This document shows, one piece after another, positions 1 to 5,576 of a stretch of 5,576 nt of DNA. The notes under the pieces are model-generated. The model was not told where the DNA came from and ran no database searches. It saw only the letters and a program-made list of their open reading frames with translations. The DNA is from an uncultured Acidimicrobiia bacterium (lineage in GTDB: Bacteria; Actinomycetota; Acidimicrobiia; Spongiisociales; JAENVV01), in the NCBI GenBank assembly GCA_905480085.1, contig CAJQPD010000026.1:1-5576 (forward strand), written 5' to 3'. Position 1 is the stretch's first letter. Each line of letters opens with the position of its first letter. The translations under genes were made by a program, and so were the position numbers.

Positions 1-1404
1 TTCTGGCCGTCTCCGGTCACCTTTACCGAAACCACCGAGTTCAACTATCAAACGATCGTCGGACGCCTTCGCGAAATGGCTTTCTTGAACAAGGCACTCG
101 AGATCCGCCTTCGTGACGAACGCGGGGAGGAACCGGTCGGAGAAACGTTCCTGTATAAGCAGGGTCTCATTGACTTCGTCAAGCACCTCAACGCGAGTCG
201 CGAGCCGATCCATGGCCGGATTTTGCAGTTTGAGGATTCTGCCGATCAGCACGAATTGGATGTCGCCCTCCAGTGGACCACCGGATACACCGAGACGGTT
301 CTTACCTTTGCCAACAACATCAATACGCACGAGGGAGGAACCCACGAAGAGGGATTCCGTACCGCCCTGACCCGTGCCCTGAACGAGTTTGCCCGGGCCA
401 AGGGCATCTTGAAAGAGAAGGACGACAACCTCAGTGGTGAGGACGTTCGGGAGGGACTTACTGCCATCATCTCGGTGAAAGTCCGCGAGCCCCAGTTTGA
501 AGGCCAGACCAAGACGAAGCTCGGCAATACCGAGATTCGTAGTTACGTCACCAAGACCATGAACCGGTTGATCCCCGAGTGGCTGGAGCGCAACTCTGCG
601 GAATCGAGACGGATCGCCGAAAAGTGCGTTTCGGCTCAAAAAGCCCGTCAAGCAGCTCGCAAGGCGCGCGACCTCACCCGTCGCAAGACGGCCCTGGAGT
701 CCGCGTCGTTGCCTGGCAAGTTGGCGGACTGCTCGTCGCGCGAAGCGTCTCTGTCCGAGCTCTTCATCGTCGAGGGTGACTCTGCGGCCGGTCCCGCCAA
801 AACGGGACGGGATTCCGAATTCCAGGCAATTTTGCCGATTCGGGGCAAGATCCTCAACGTCGAAAAGGCTCGTCTTGCCAAGGCTCTTCAGAACAACGAG
901 GTCCAGGGAATTATTACCGCCTCAGGGACCGGCATTGGCGACGAGTTCGACATCGAGAAGGCCAGGTACCACAAGATCGTGATTCTGGCTGATGCCGATG
1001 TCGACGGTGCTCACATCCGAACTCTGCTCCTCACCCTGTTCTTCCGTCACTTACGCGGCCTGATCGAGGCAGGCTTCGTCTACGTAGCCGTTCCTCCCTT
1101 GTATCGCGTCAAGATGGGGAAACAGGTGATCTACCTCAAGGACGATGCGGCCCTCGAAACGTTTATGGCCGAGAACGAGGGCCGGAAGATCACTCCGTCG
1201 CGGTTCAAGGGCCTTGGCGAAATGAATGACAATGAACTGTGGGACACGGCGATGAATCCCGCCACCCGCACCCTTATGCGCGTTGAGATCGACGACGCCG
1301 CGCTGGCCGATGAGATGTTCACGGTTCTGATGGGTGACGATGTGCAATCTCGCAAAAGCTTTATTCAGCAGAACGCCAAAGACGTTCGCTTCCTGGATAT
1401 TTAG
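1..1404 (+). CDS. gyrB: DNA gyrase subunit B, 3' part (5' end outside window)
   Basis: GyrB is the ATPase and TOPRIM subunit of the A2B2 gyrase, which supercoils DNA in the cytoplasm. The reading frame is open from base 1 (FWPSPVTF matches the RFWPS region near E. coli residue 167) to TAG at 1402-1404, giving 467 visible residues. The first ATG in frame, at 76, is internal and not the true start. Fragment numbering: rest of the GHKL ATPase and transducer domain to about 200, with QTK at 169-171 (E. coli 335-337; K171 contacts ATP phosphate). The TOPRIM domain has E258 in EGDSA and D331/D333/D335 in DADVDG, the Mg2+-binding catalytic residues. The tail carries the [10 protein letters not shown] motif and ends KDVRFLDI. 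The roughly 170-residue insert of enterobacterial GyrB is absent, as in Gram-positives. Oddity: [10 protein letters not shown] replaces the usual EGDSAGGSAK. It is almost certainly cotranscribed with gyrA. Confidence 0.97.
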   Translation, partial: FWPSPVTFTETTEFNYQTIVGRLREMAFLNKALEIRLRDERGEEPVGETFLYKQGLIDFVKHLNASREPIHGRILQFEDSADQHELDVALQWTTGYTETVLTFANNINTHEGGTHEEGFRTALTRALNEFARAKGILKEKDDNLSGEDVREGLTAIISVKVREPQFEGQTKTKLGNTEIRSYVTKTMNRLIPEWLERNSAESRRIAEKCVSAQKARQAARKARDLTRRKTALESASLPGKLADCSSREASLSELFIVEGDSAAGPAKTGRDSEFQAILPIRGKILNVEKARLAKALQNNEVQGIITASGTGIGDEFDIEKARYHKIVILADADVDGAHIRTLLLTLFFRHLRGLIEAGFVYVAVPPLYRVKMGKQVIYLKDDAALETFMAENEGRKITPSRFKGLGEMNDNELWDTAMNPATRTLMRVEIDDAALADEMFTVLMGDDVQSRKSFIQQNAKDVRFLDI

Positions 1405-1407
1405 GAG
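1403..1407 (+). promoter_or_regulatory. Ribosome binding site of gyrA
   Basis: AGGAG lies 6 nt before the gyrA ATG at 1414 and overlaps the gyrB TAG stop codon (1402-1404). It fixes the gyrA start and makes reinitiation by ribosomes finishing gyrB likely, which would help keep the two subunits in balance (inference). Confidence 0.85.
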
Positions 1408-1413
1408 TCCCCC

Positions 1414-3855
1414 ATGGCAGACGAAACCACTGAAAACATTCCTGAGATCGATATCAAGGACGAGATATCCGCGTCGTTCCTTGAATATGCGATGTCGGTC
1501 ATCGTGTCGCGGGCGCTTCCCGACGCCAGGGACGGCCTGAAGCCCGTTCAGCGGCGAATTATCTATTCAATGTTCGAAAACAACATGACGTCGGCTTCGG
1601 TCCACCGTAAGTCGGCCACCGTGGTCGGTGACGTCATGGGTAAGTATCACCCGCACTCGAACGATGCCATCTATGACGCCATGGTGAGAATGGGGCAGAA
1701 CTTTTCGCTCCGTTACCCACTTATCGATCCGCAGGGAAACTTTGGAACCCCTGACGACGGGGCCGCCGCCATGCGATATACGGAAGCCCGGTTGTCGCAG
1801 TTGGCCTCGTATCTACTCCAGGACATTCGCGAGGATACGGTTGACTTCTCATCGAACTACTCGGGCGAATTCCAGGAGCCAACCGTCCTACCTGCCCGCT
1901 TCCCGAACCTGCTCGCCAACGGCAGTCAGGGCATCGCAGTGGGTATGGCTACCAACATGGCGCCCCATAATCTCGGTGAGATCATCGACGCGGCGATATA
2001 CGGGATCGATAATCCCGATGCTCCAGTCGAGGATTATCTCCAGTTTGTCAAGGGTCCGGACTTTCCGACCGGCGCCTACATTGTCGGTACCAGGGGGATC
2101 AAGGATGCCTTGCTGACCGGTCGCGGATCAATCAAGATTCGGGCGGTGACCGACGTCCAGGAGGTCAGGGGTAGAACCTGCATCGTGGTGACCGAACTGC
2201 CGTATCAGGTGTCTGCCAGTCGAGTTCTCGAGCGAATTGCCGCACTCGTGAACGACAAGACCTTGAACGGTATTTCAGACCTCCGAGACGAGTCGAGCTC
2301 CCGGGTCGGTACGCGTATCGTAATCCAGCTCAAGAAGGACGCCGTCCCGCAGGTCGTCTTGAACCAGCTCTTCAAGACCACTCAGCTTCAGGATTCGTTT
2401 GGTGTGAACAACGTTGCCCTGGTTGATGGGATTCCGCGGACCCTCAACCTTGGTGAATTGATCGGTTACTACCTCGACCATCAGATGGAAGTCATCGAGC
2501 GCCGGACCCGTTTCCGTCTCGATAAGGCCCAGAGGGAAGCCCACATCGTCCAGGGCCTCATCATCGCGGTTGACAACATCGACGAGGTCATCAGGATTAT
2601 TCGTGGTTCGGCTGACACGGAAGCCGCCAAGAATGCTCTGATCGAGCGGTTCGAACTCTCCGAAGAACAGACCAAGGCCATCCTGGATATGCCATTGCGT
2701 CGTTTGACGGCCCTCGAAGTCGACAAGCTACGCGAACGCTATGCCGAATTGATGGCGCTGATCACAGACCTTGAAGCGATTCTGGCAAGTCCGGCCCGGC
2801 GTCGGGAGATCATCAAGGATGAGCTCGCCGAAGTCCGCGATAAGTTCGGGGATAGTCGGCGTAGCCGGATCGTTCCTGATGAAGGCGATCTGTCGCTGGA
2901 AGATTTGATCGCCGACGACGAACTGATCATTTCGGTGACCCAGTCCGGGTACCTGAAGTCGGTACCGGCCAACATCTACCGGGTGCAAGGACGTGGTGGT
3001 CGGGGCGTGAAGGCGGCGGAGGTTCGCGAAGACGACGTCATTACCCGCCTTCTTCACACCACCGCCCATGCCATCTTGTTGTTCTTCACGAACAAGGGAC
3101 AGGTGCATCGCATCAAGGCCCATCAGGTGCCCCGTCAATCGCGGACTGCCAAAGGGGTCCTTGCTCAGGCAGTGCTTCCCTTGTTGCCCGACGAGAGGAT
3201 CGAGGCGATTGTCGACACGCGCGACTACGAAACGGCCCGTTATCTCGTCATGATTACCAAGAACGGTGTCGTCAAGAAGACGGCCTTTTCAGAGTACGAC
3301 TCCCGTCAGTCGTCGCTCATTGCCATCAAACTGCAAGAGGACGACGAAGTGGTGGCAGTTCGTACGACCAACGGTGAGAATGATGTGTTGATCTTCACCG
3401 AGCAAGGAATGGGAATCCGTTTCTCCGAAAACGACCTGCGTCCGATGGGAAGAGCGACGCAAGGCGTCCGGGGCATCCGCCTTCGCGAGGGCGACCGGGT
3501 GGTTTCTGCTGCCTCGAACACCGACGGCGCGGAGCTTGTTTTGCTCACCTCCGGCGGCTACGGCAAACGGACCAAGATGGACGAATTCCGGCCACAAAAC
3601 CGTGGGGGAATCGGCCTCAAGGCGATGCGACTCACCAGGGTGCGCGGCGTCATGGTCGGGGCCAGGGCCGTAACCGACGAAATGGAGCTATTCGTCATCT
3701 CATCCTCGGGCATTGCCATCCGGATGCCAACCAAAAAGATCAGCCGTCAGAAGCGAGAAGCGAGTGGCGTGAAGGTCATGAACCTACCGTCCGGCGCCTT
3801 CATTGCCGCCTTTGCGGTGGTGCTCCCGGAGCAGGATGAGGGAATCGAGGGATGA
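1414..3855 (+). CDS. gyrA: DNA gyrase subunit A
   Basis: GyrA is the DNA cleavage/rejoining and DNA-wrapping subunit of gyrase; 813 aa, full length. The start is set by the SD at 1403-1407. Domains: winged-helix/CAP breakage domain at about 30-145 with catalytic Y122 in AAAMRYTE (same number as in E. coli); tower region at about 155-360 including GIAVGMATN; coiled coil at about 365-490; then a C-terminal beta-pinwheel from about 500. Six blade repeats can be read in the pinwheel, starting near [51 protein letters not shown] and [10 protein letters not shown]. The GyrA box QGRGGRG at 525-531, needed for DNA wrapping, marks this as gyrase rather than topoisomerase IV ParC. The acidic tail is very short (EQDEGIEG). 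Odd: the quinolone-determining loop reads HSNDAIYD (81-88), so the Gly-Asp-Ser usual at E. coli 81-83 is Ser-Asn-Asp; D88 (E. coli D87) is kept. Confidence 0.98.
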   Translation: MADETTENIPEIDIKDEISASFLEYAMSVIVSRALPDARDGLKPVQRRIIYSMFENNMTSASVHRKSATVVGDVMGKYHPHSNDAIYDAMVRMGQNFSLRYPLIDPQGNFGTPDDGAAAMRYTEARLSQLASYLLQDIREDTVDFSSNYSGEFQEPTVLPARFPNLLANGSQGIAVGMATNMAPHNLGEIIDAAIYGIDNPDAPVEDYLQFVKGPDFPTGAYIVGTRGIKDALLTGRGSIKIRAVTDVQEVRGRTCIVVTELPYQVSASRVLERIAALVNDKTLNGISDLRDESSSRVGTRIVIQLKKDAVPQVVLNQLFKTTQLQDSFGVNNVALVDGIPRTLNLGELIGYYLDHQMEVIERRTRFRLDKAQREAHIVQGLIIAVDNIDEVIRIIRGSADTEAAKNALIERFELSEEQTKAILDMPLRRLTALEVDKLRERYAELMALITDLEAILASPARRREIIKDELAEVRDKFGDSRRSRIVPDEGDLSLEDLIADDELIISVTQSGYLKSVPANIYRVQGRGGRGVKAAEVREDDVITRLLHTTAHAILLFFTNKGQVHRIKAHQVPRQSRTAKGVLAQAVLPLLPDERIEAIVDTRDYETARYLVMITKNGVVKKTAFSEYDSRQSSLIAIKLQEDDEVVAVRTTNGENDVLIFTEQGMGIRFSENDLRPMGRATQGVRGIRLREGDRVVSAASNTDGAELVLLTSGGYGKRTKMDEFRPQNRGGIGLKAMRLTRVRGVMVGARAVTDEMELFVISSSGIAIRMPTKKISRQKREASGVKVMNLPSGAFIAAFAVVLPEQDEGIEG

Positions 3856-3937
3856 GGCGGGAACTGATTGCAAACGGCTGTCGTTCTTTGAACGTAGGGT
3901 TGGTCCTCGCTCTGCATTACACTTCGATGACCCCGGT

Positions 3938-3943
3938 AAGGAG
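3938..3943 (+). promoter_or_regulatory. Ribosome binding site of the DUF3566 gene
   Basis: AAGGAG lies 11 nt before the ATG at 3955. The spacing is slightly long, but it is the only purine-rich SD-like motif close upstream. The 99-nt gap after gyrA holds no convincing promoter: a TACACT at 3918-3923 lacks a -35 at a proper distance. Read-through from gyrA is therefore the simplest explanation for expression. Confidence 0.55.
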
Positions 3944-3954
3944 CTGAACGCCGC

Positions 3955-4458
3955 ATGGCCCAAGTACGCAGAGTGCGTCGGATAATCCGGAAGATAGATC
4001 CGTGGACGGTCCTCAAGGTCTCGTTCGCGCTGTACGCCGTCATGGGACTGGCGCTCGTGTTGGGCGGCGTCATTTTCTGGTCGTTTGTGACGGCGGCCGG
4101 GTATCCGACCTTTATCGAAGACACGCTTTCGAGTATCGGGTTGCGCGATATCACCGCCGGTCCCTTGGTCCCATCCAGCGACTACATGTTCCGTCTGGCC
4201 GCGTTTCTGGGGGTTGCCTTCACGGTCCTCATGACCGGGATCACGACGCTGGGGGCCGTAATGTACAACCTCATCTCCGACGTGGTTGGAGGGCTTGAAG
4301 TGGTCGTTCTCGAGGAGTCGTTCAACGCACCTGTGACTGCCCAGAACCGCCCGGTCCGGCAAGTCCAATCGTGGCAAACCGCTCCGCCAACGAACGACGT
4401 AGCGGTAGTGACTCCTTCAGACACCCAGCAGAAGTCGCCTGCTCCGACCGGTCGTTAA
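3955..4458 (+). CDS. DUF3566-family membrane protein
   Basis: This 167-aa integral membrane protein matches the DUF3566 family, which sits directly after gyrA in many Actinomycetota (Rv0007 in M. tuberculosis is the equivalent). The molecular role of the family is not established. Visible: a short basic N-terminus (MAQVRRVRRIIRK, residues 1-13), the family-like IDPWTVLKVSF at 14-24, membrane helix 1 at about 20-46, an external or periplasmic-side loop at about 47-80, helix 2 at about 81-107, then the family hallmark NLISDVVGGLEVVVLE at 105-120. A hydrophilic Pro/Thr/Gln-rich tail (121-167), probably disordered, follows. The basic N-terminus predicts both ends in the cytoplasm. Unlike the mycobacterial protein, which has a long N-terminal extension, the extra low-complexity part here is C-terminal. 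Converges with the minus-strand gene ending at 4487; the 28-nt gap shows no clear terminator. Confidence 0.85.
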   Translation: MAQVRRVRRIIRKIDPWTVLKVSFALYAVMGLALVLGGVIFWSFVTAAGYPTFIEDTLSSIGLRDITAGPLVPSSDYMFRLAAFLGVAFTVLMTGITTLGAVMYNLISDVVGGLEVVVLEESFNAPVTAQNRPVRQVQSWQTAPPTNDVAVVTPSDTQQKSPAPTGR

Positions 4459-4486
4459 GGACGCTGCTCGCTGAGGGTTTTGGTCG

Positions 4487-5107
4487 CTAAAGACTTTGCT
4501 CAAGCCGGGCAATTACGATGCCGGCGTTCTGGCAGGCCTGAAGATACTCACCAGCTACTTCGGTGGGCGTCAGCTTGTCGCCTGACTCGATGACGGACCC
4601 CGCTGCAATGACTCCGGCCGCCCAGCAGACGGCGGCGAGAAACTCGGCGTCGTCAACTACCCCGAATCGAATTGACCCGCCATCCGTCGTGACATCGACC
4701 ACGATCGACGAGATCGCAGAACCAGCGGGAGCCAGAGTCAACGTCTGGTCGATGATTGATCCATACCGCAGGCCTACCGGGTCGGGAAACCGGACTGCTT
4801 CAGACCCGCGAGCCACACCGGGCTTGGCCCACGAAAGATGCTCAACCGTTCCGCCCAGCACACGGGCGAGAGCCCCGGCCAACCCCTTCGGGTTGCAGTT
4901 CGCCAGACCAGCACCATCAAAATGTTCGTCGGCGGTCACCACGAAACGTGGCGCGTGACTGGTGGCCTCGTCGTCGGCATAGGCCACGATCACGTCGGTA
5001 TCGCTCCGACCGTCCCAGTAGCTCACGGAGTCAATGGCGGGGTCCGCTGTCAGTACCCGCGACACACGTGAGAGAAGTGGCGTTCTCCTACTGAGCGTGA
5101 CGTTCAC
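4487..5107 (-). CDS. Unrecognised 206-aa protein, translationally coupled to the DLW-39-like gene
   Basis: I do not recognise this protein. The start is GTG at 5107-5105, within a GTGA overlap (5104-5107) with the stop of the upstream 43-aa gene. No SD precedes it, which favours stop-start coupling. The product has no signal peptide and no convincing membrane helix; 153-173 (AEFLAAVCWAAG...) is a hydrophobic Ala-rich stretch, more likely a buried helix. Composition is balanced and acidic, with alternating hydrophobic strands (DVIVAYADD 38-46, APRFVVTAD 52-60, ISSIVVDVTTDGG 132-144), as in a soluble alpha/beta protein. NPKGLAGALARVLGG (72-86) and AVRFPDPVGLRYG (104-116) are the most motif-like parts and faintly recall saccharopine-dehydrogenase-like oxidoreductases. 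No intact GxGxxG nucleotide loop is visible, so I do not assign that function. Opposite-strand ORFs here (4563-4958, 4756-5094) are Arg/Pro-rich shadows. It lies where tRNA genes often follow gyrA-DUF3566 in related phyla. Confidence 0.72.
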   Translation of the reverse strand: MNVTLSRRTPLLSRVSRVLTADPAIDSVSYWDGRSDTDVIVAYADDEATSHAPRFVVTADEHFDGAGLANCNPKGLAGALARVLGGTVEHLSWAKPGVARGSEAVRFPDPVGLRYGSIIDQTLTLAPAGSAISSIVVDVTTDGGSIRFGVVDDAEFLAAVCWAAGVIAAGSVIESGDKLTPTEVAGEYLQACQNAGIVIARLEQSL

Positions 5108-5235
5108 TCGGAAAGTGGGTCGACGGGCTTCCAGATCCCATCGGTGGTGGGAGCATCGAGCTGCTTTTGCCGGTTGACTAAGGAAGCAACGGCTCCCACG
5201 ATGGCTGCAAGAAAGAAGAGCTTTCGTATTTTCAT
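5104..5235 (-). CDS. DLW-39-like small membrane protein (43 aa)
   Basis: A 43-residue reading frame runs from ATG at 5235-5233 to TGA at 5106-5104. It begins MKIRKLFFLAAIVGAVASLV: a short basic N-terminus and one hydrophobic helix (about 6-20). Then come polar NRQKQ (21-25) and an acidic tail with DGIWKPVDPLSE (32-43). This is the architecture of the DLW-39 family, actinobacterial micro-proteins of about 40 residues found near gyrA, with one N-terminal membrane helix and a Asp-Leu-Trp motif near the C-terminus; here the motif reads G-I-W. Function of the family is unknown to me. No SD exists upstream; instead a TACAAT -10 box stands exactly 6 nt before the ATG, as in leaderless transcripts. 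The stop overlaps the GTG of the 206-aa gene by 4 nt, so the two form an operon. Family assignment rests on size, topology, the W motif and location. Confidence 0.7.
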   Translation of the reverse strand: MKIRKLFFLAAIVGAVASLVNRQKQLDAPTTDGIWKPVDPLSE

Positions 5236-5241
5236 GCTTGC

Positions 5242-5247
5242 ATTGTA
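5242..5247 (-). promoter_or_regulatory. Candidate -10 box of a leaderless promoter for the DLW-39-like operon
   Basis: On the minus strand TACAAT (5247-5242) is followed by 6 nt and then the ATG at 5235, so transcription would start at or next to the start codon. A TTGAGC -35-like hexamer (5273-5268) is 20 bp upstream, longer than the ideal 17, so the -35 contact may be weak or activator-dependent (inference). The absence of any SD before the ATG agrees with leaderless translation, which is common in Actinomycetota. Confidence 0.5.
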
Positions 5248-5266
5248 CGCAGACCCAGGCAACTAG

Positions 5267-5283
5267 GGCTCAAGAAATGAGCC
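5267..5283. promoter_or_regulatory. Perfect 6+6 bp dyad between divergent promoters (candidate operator)
   Basis: GGCTCAAGAAATGAGCC has perfect 6-bp arms (5267-5272 and 5278-5283) around an A-rich 5-nt centre. The centre, 5275, falls midway between the minus -10 (5242-5247) and the plus -10 (5294-5299) and covers the expected -35 positions of both. A dimeric regulator bound here would affect both directions. A chance 6-bp dyad is possible; its position is what makes it interesting. Confidence 0.4.
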
Positions 5284-5293
5284 GAGCGGCCTA

Positions 5294-5299
5294 TAGAAT
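5294..5299 (+). promoter_or_regulatory. Candidate -10 box of the plus-strand divergent promoter
   Basis: TAGAAT, within CTATAGAAT, predicts a transcription start near 5306, where a GTG opens a 52-codon frame. There is no good -35 at 17 bp (CAAGAA at 5271-5276), so this would be a -10-driven or regulated promoter. The mirror-image geometry relative to the minus-strand promoter supports it. Confidence 0.38.
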
Positions 5300-5305
5300 C
5301 GCACC

Positions 5306-5464
5306 GTGAGCGGTTGTATGTTAGGAGGGCGAGTACGACATATGCCGCCGGTGCGAGATAGCCTCCCAGCTACTCTTCCCATAACATCGGCTGGTTTGTC
5401 CAGTGTCGCCAGGGATCGATGGGCCCGAGCGCTAACGCCTCGGGCCCTTCGTGTCCCTGTTTGA
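5306..5464 (+). ncRNA. Candidate short structured transcript or mRNA leader, possibly with a small ORF
   Basis: A transcript from the TAGAAT promoter would start near 5306 and meet the GC-rich hairpin at 5421-5447, giving an RNA of about 150 nt. Folds visible by eye: 5320-5330 with 5361-5370 (GTTAGGAGGGC against GCCTCCCAGC, one mismatch and one bulged G), enclosing about 30 nt; CTGG 5391-5394 with CCAG 5400-5403; then the large hairpin. The first stem would hide the SD-like AGGAGGG (5323-5329). A frame runs GTG 5306 to TGA 5462-5464 (52 codons) with internal ATGs at 5318 and 5342, the latter 12 nt after the SD-like motif. Its product is Arg/Pro-rich and unfamiliar, and it may not be a gene. 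I find no match to tRNA, tmRNA, SRP RNA, RNase P RNA or a known riboswitch consensus. It could be an independent sRNA or the leader of the gene to the right. Confidence 0.28.
5410..5459 (+). terminator. GC-rich hairpin, probable terminator or attenuator
   Basis: GGGCCCGAG (5421-5429) pairs perfectly with CTCGGGCCC (5439-5447). Two more G-C pairs form past a bulged C (5431-5432 with 5437-5438), closing a 4-nt loop. Outside an internal loop, CAGGGA (5410-5415) pairs with TCCCTG (5454-5459), extending the structure. Downstream there is only a short T3 (5460-5462), not a long T tract. Weak T tracts are usual for terminators in Actinomycetota. The stem is nearly symmetric, so it could also stop minus-strand transcription entering from the right before it reaches the DLW-39-like operon. 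Confidence 0.5.
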
Positions 5465-5468
5465 GGTC

Positions 5469-5482
5469 GCGAAAAGTTTCGC
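5469..5482 (+). other. Small hairpin followed by a T6 run
   Basis: GCGAA (5469-5473) pairs with TTCGC (5478-5482) around AAGT. A T6 run at 5491-5496 follows 8 nt later. Stem and T tract are too far apart for a textbook terminator, but after the stronger hairpin just upstream this may form a back-up termination site. An A8 tract at 5514-5521 lies further on. Beyond these, I see nothing definite in 5465-5532. Confidence 0.25.
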
Positions 5483-5532
5483 TCTGGGTGGTTTTTTCCC
5501 GTCCAAGAAGTCGAAAAAAAAGACTGGCGAAC

Positions 5533-5576
5533 ATGACTCACCCGCCGCCTGAGATCCATCCGCGCGGAACCACGCC
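5533..5576 (+). CDS. Possible start of a gene running off the right edge
   Basis: An ATG at 5533 opens a frame that stays open for the 14 codons left in the window (MTHPPPEIHPRGTT, then cut). The product cannot be identified. The Pro-rich start is plausible for a real protein, but there is no good SD (only GACTGGCGAAC upstream), and 14 codons open by chance is common in this base composition. If real, its leader is the structured region from 5306 onward. Confidence 0.22.
   Translation, partial: MTHPPPEIHPRGTT

Noticed and set aside
1414..3855. Possible intein or insertion in gyrA
   Set aside because: Length (813 aa), Y122 context and the six C-terminal blades align continuously with ordinary GyrA. 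No extra domain interrupts the active-site region where gyrA inteins occur.
3918..3923. TACACT as a -10 box for a separate DUF3566 promoter
   Set aside because: TTGAAC at 3888-3893 is 24 bp away and TTGGTC at 3900-3905 only 12 bp away. Without a proper -35, read-through from gyrA is simpler.
3784..4377. Long minus-strand ORF (197 codons) opposite the end of gyrA and the DUF3566 gene
   Set aside because: It overlaps two well-supported plus-strand genes, is rich in Arg/His/Asp/Gly without domain-like pattern, and has no RBS or family resemblance. It is an antisense shadow.
4445..4485. CGACC/GGTCG inverted repeat between the convergent gene ends as a terminator
   Set aside because: Only 5 bp with a loop of more than 25 nt, or a loop-less CGACCGGTCG palindrome inside the coding end. 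No T tract sits after a stable stem.
5279..5292. tRNA-Leu/Ser-like D-arm sequence (GAGCCGAGCGGCCT)
   Set aside because: No acceptor stem, anticodon arm or GGTTCNANNCC T-arm follows at the right distances, so it is not a tRNA.
5263..5559. Minus-strand ORF of 98 codons crossing the intergenic hairpins
   Set aside because: It runs through the terminator-like hairpin and across both candidate promoters, has Arg/Ser/Thr-rich composition typical of spurious frames, and resembles no family.
5556..5576. T-box-like motif on the minus strand at the right edge (TGGTTCCGCG, compare UGGNACCGCG)
   Set aside because: One key base differs (A to T). The only minus-strand gene downstream is the DLW-39-like operon about 320 nt away with its own promoter, and no specifier stem I can be seen. 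Probably chance in GC-rich sequence.

Overview
The window is a chromosomal segment of roughly 57% GC, probably from an actinomycete-type bacterium (Actinomycetota). Four things point that way: the order gyrB-gyrA followed by a small DUF3566-type membrane protein, a DLW-39-like micro-protein a little further on, an actinobacterial-style GyrB without the extra C-terminal domain of enterobacteria, and start sites that look leaderless. I cannot name the genus. The moderate GC content and the unusual gyrase active-site loops suggest a lineage away from the well-studied mycobacteria and streptomycetes.

Layout. Positions 1-1404 are the 3' two thirds of gyrB; its 5' end lies outside the window. gyrA follows at 1414-3855 after a 9-nt gap and has a clear ribosome binding site. 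Together they encode the A2B2 DNA gyrase that introduces negative supercoils. After a 99-nt spacer comes a two-helix membrane protein of the DUF3566 family (3955-4458), co-oriented with gyrA. A convergent minus-strand pair reads back towards it: a 43-aa DLW-39-like membrane peptide (5104-5235) and an unrecognised 206-aa protein (4487-5107), joined by a 4-nt GTGA stop/start overlap.

The right end (5236-5576) is mostly non-coding but structured. It holds two divergent candidate promoters, each with the -10 hexamer exactly 6 nt from a start codon, as expected for leaderless mRNAs. A perfect 6+6 bp dyad lies between them over both -35 zones. On the plus strand there is then a possible short transcript with an SD-like motif that could be buried in a stem, and a strong GC-rich hairpin that looks like a terminator or attenuator. 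A possible new plus-strand gene begins at the window edge.

Most notable points: (1) the quinolone-pocket loops of both gyrase subunits depart from the near-universal sequence (GyrA HSNDAIYD for HGDSAxYD; Gyr[11 protein letters not shown] for EGDSAGGSAK) while all catalytic residues are intact; (2) the tRNA-Ile/tRNA-Ala pair that commonly follows gyrA-DUF3566 in Actinomycetota is absent, and an unknown gene sits between the DUF3566 and DLW-39-like genes; (3) the divergent leaderless promoter module with a central dyad, next to a candidate structured RNA.
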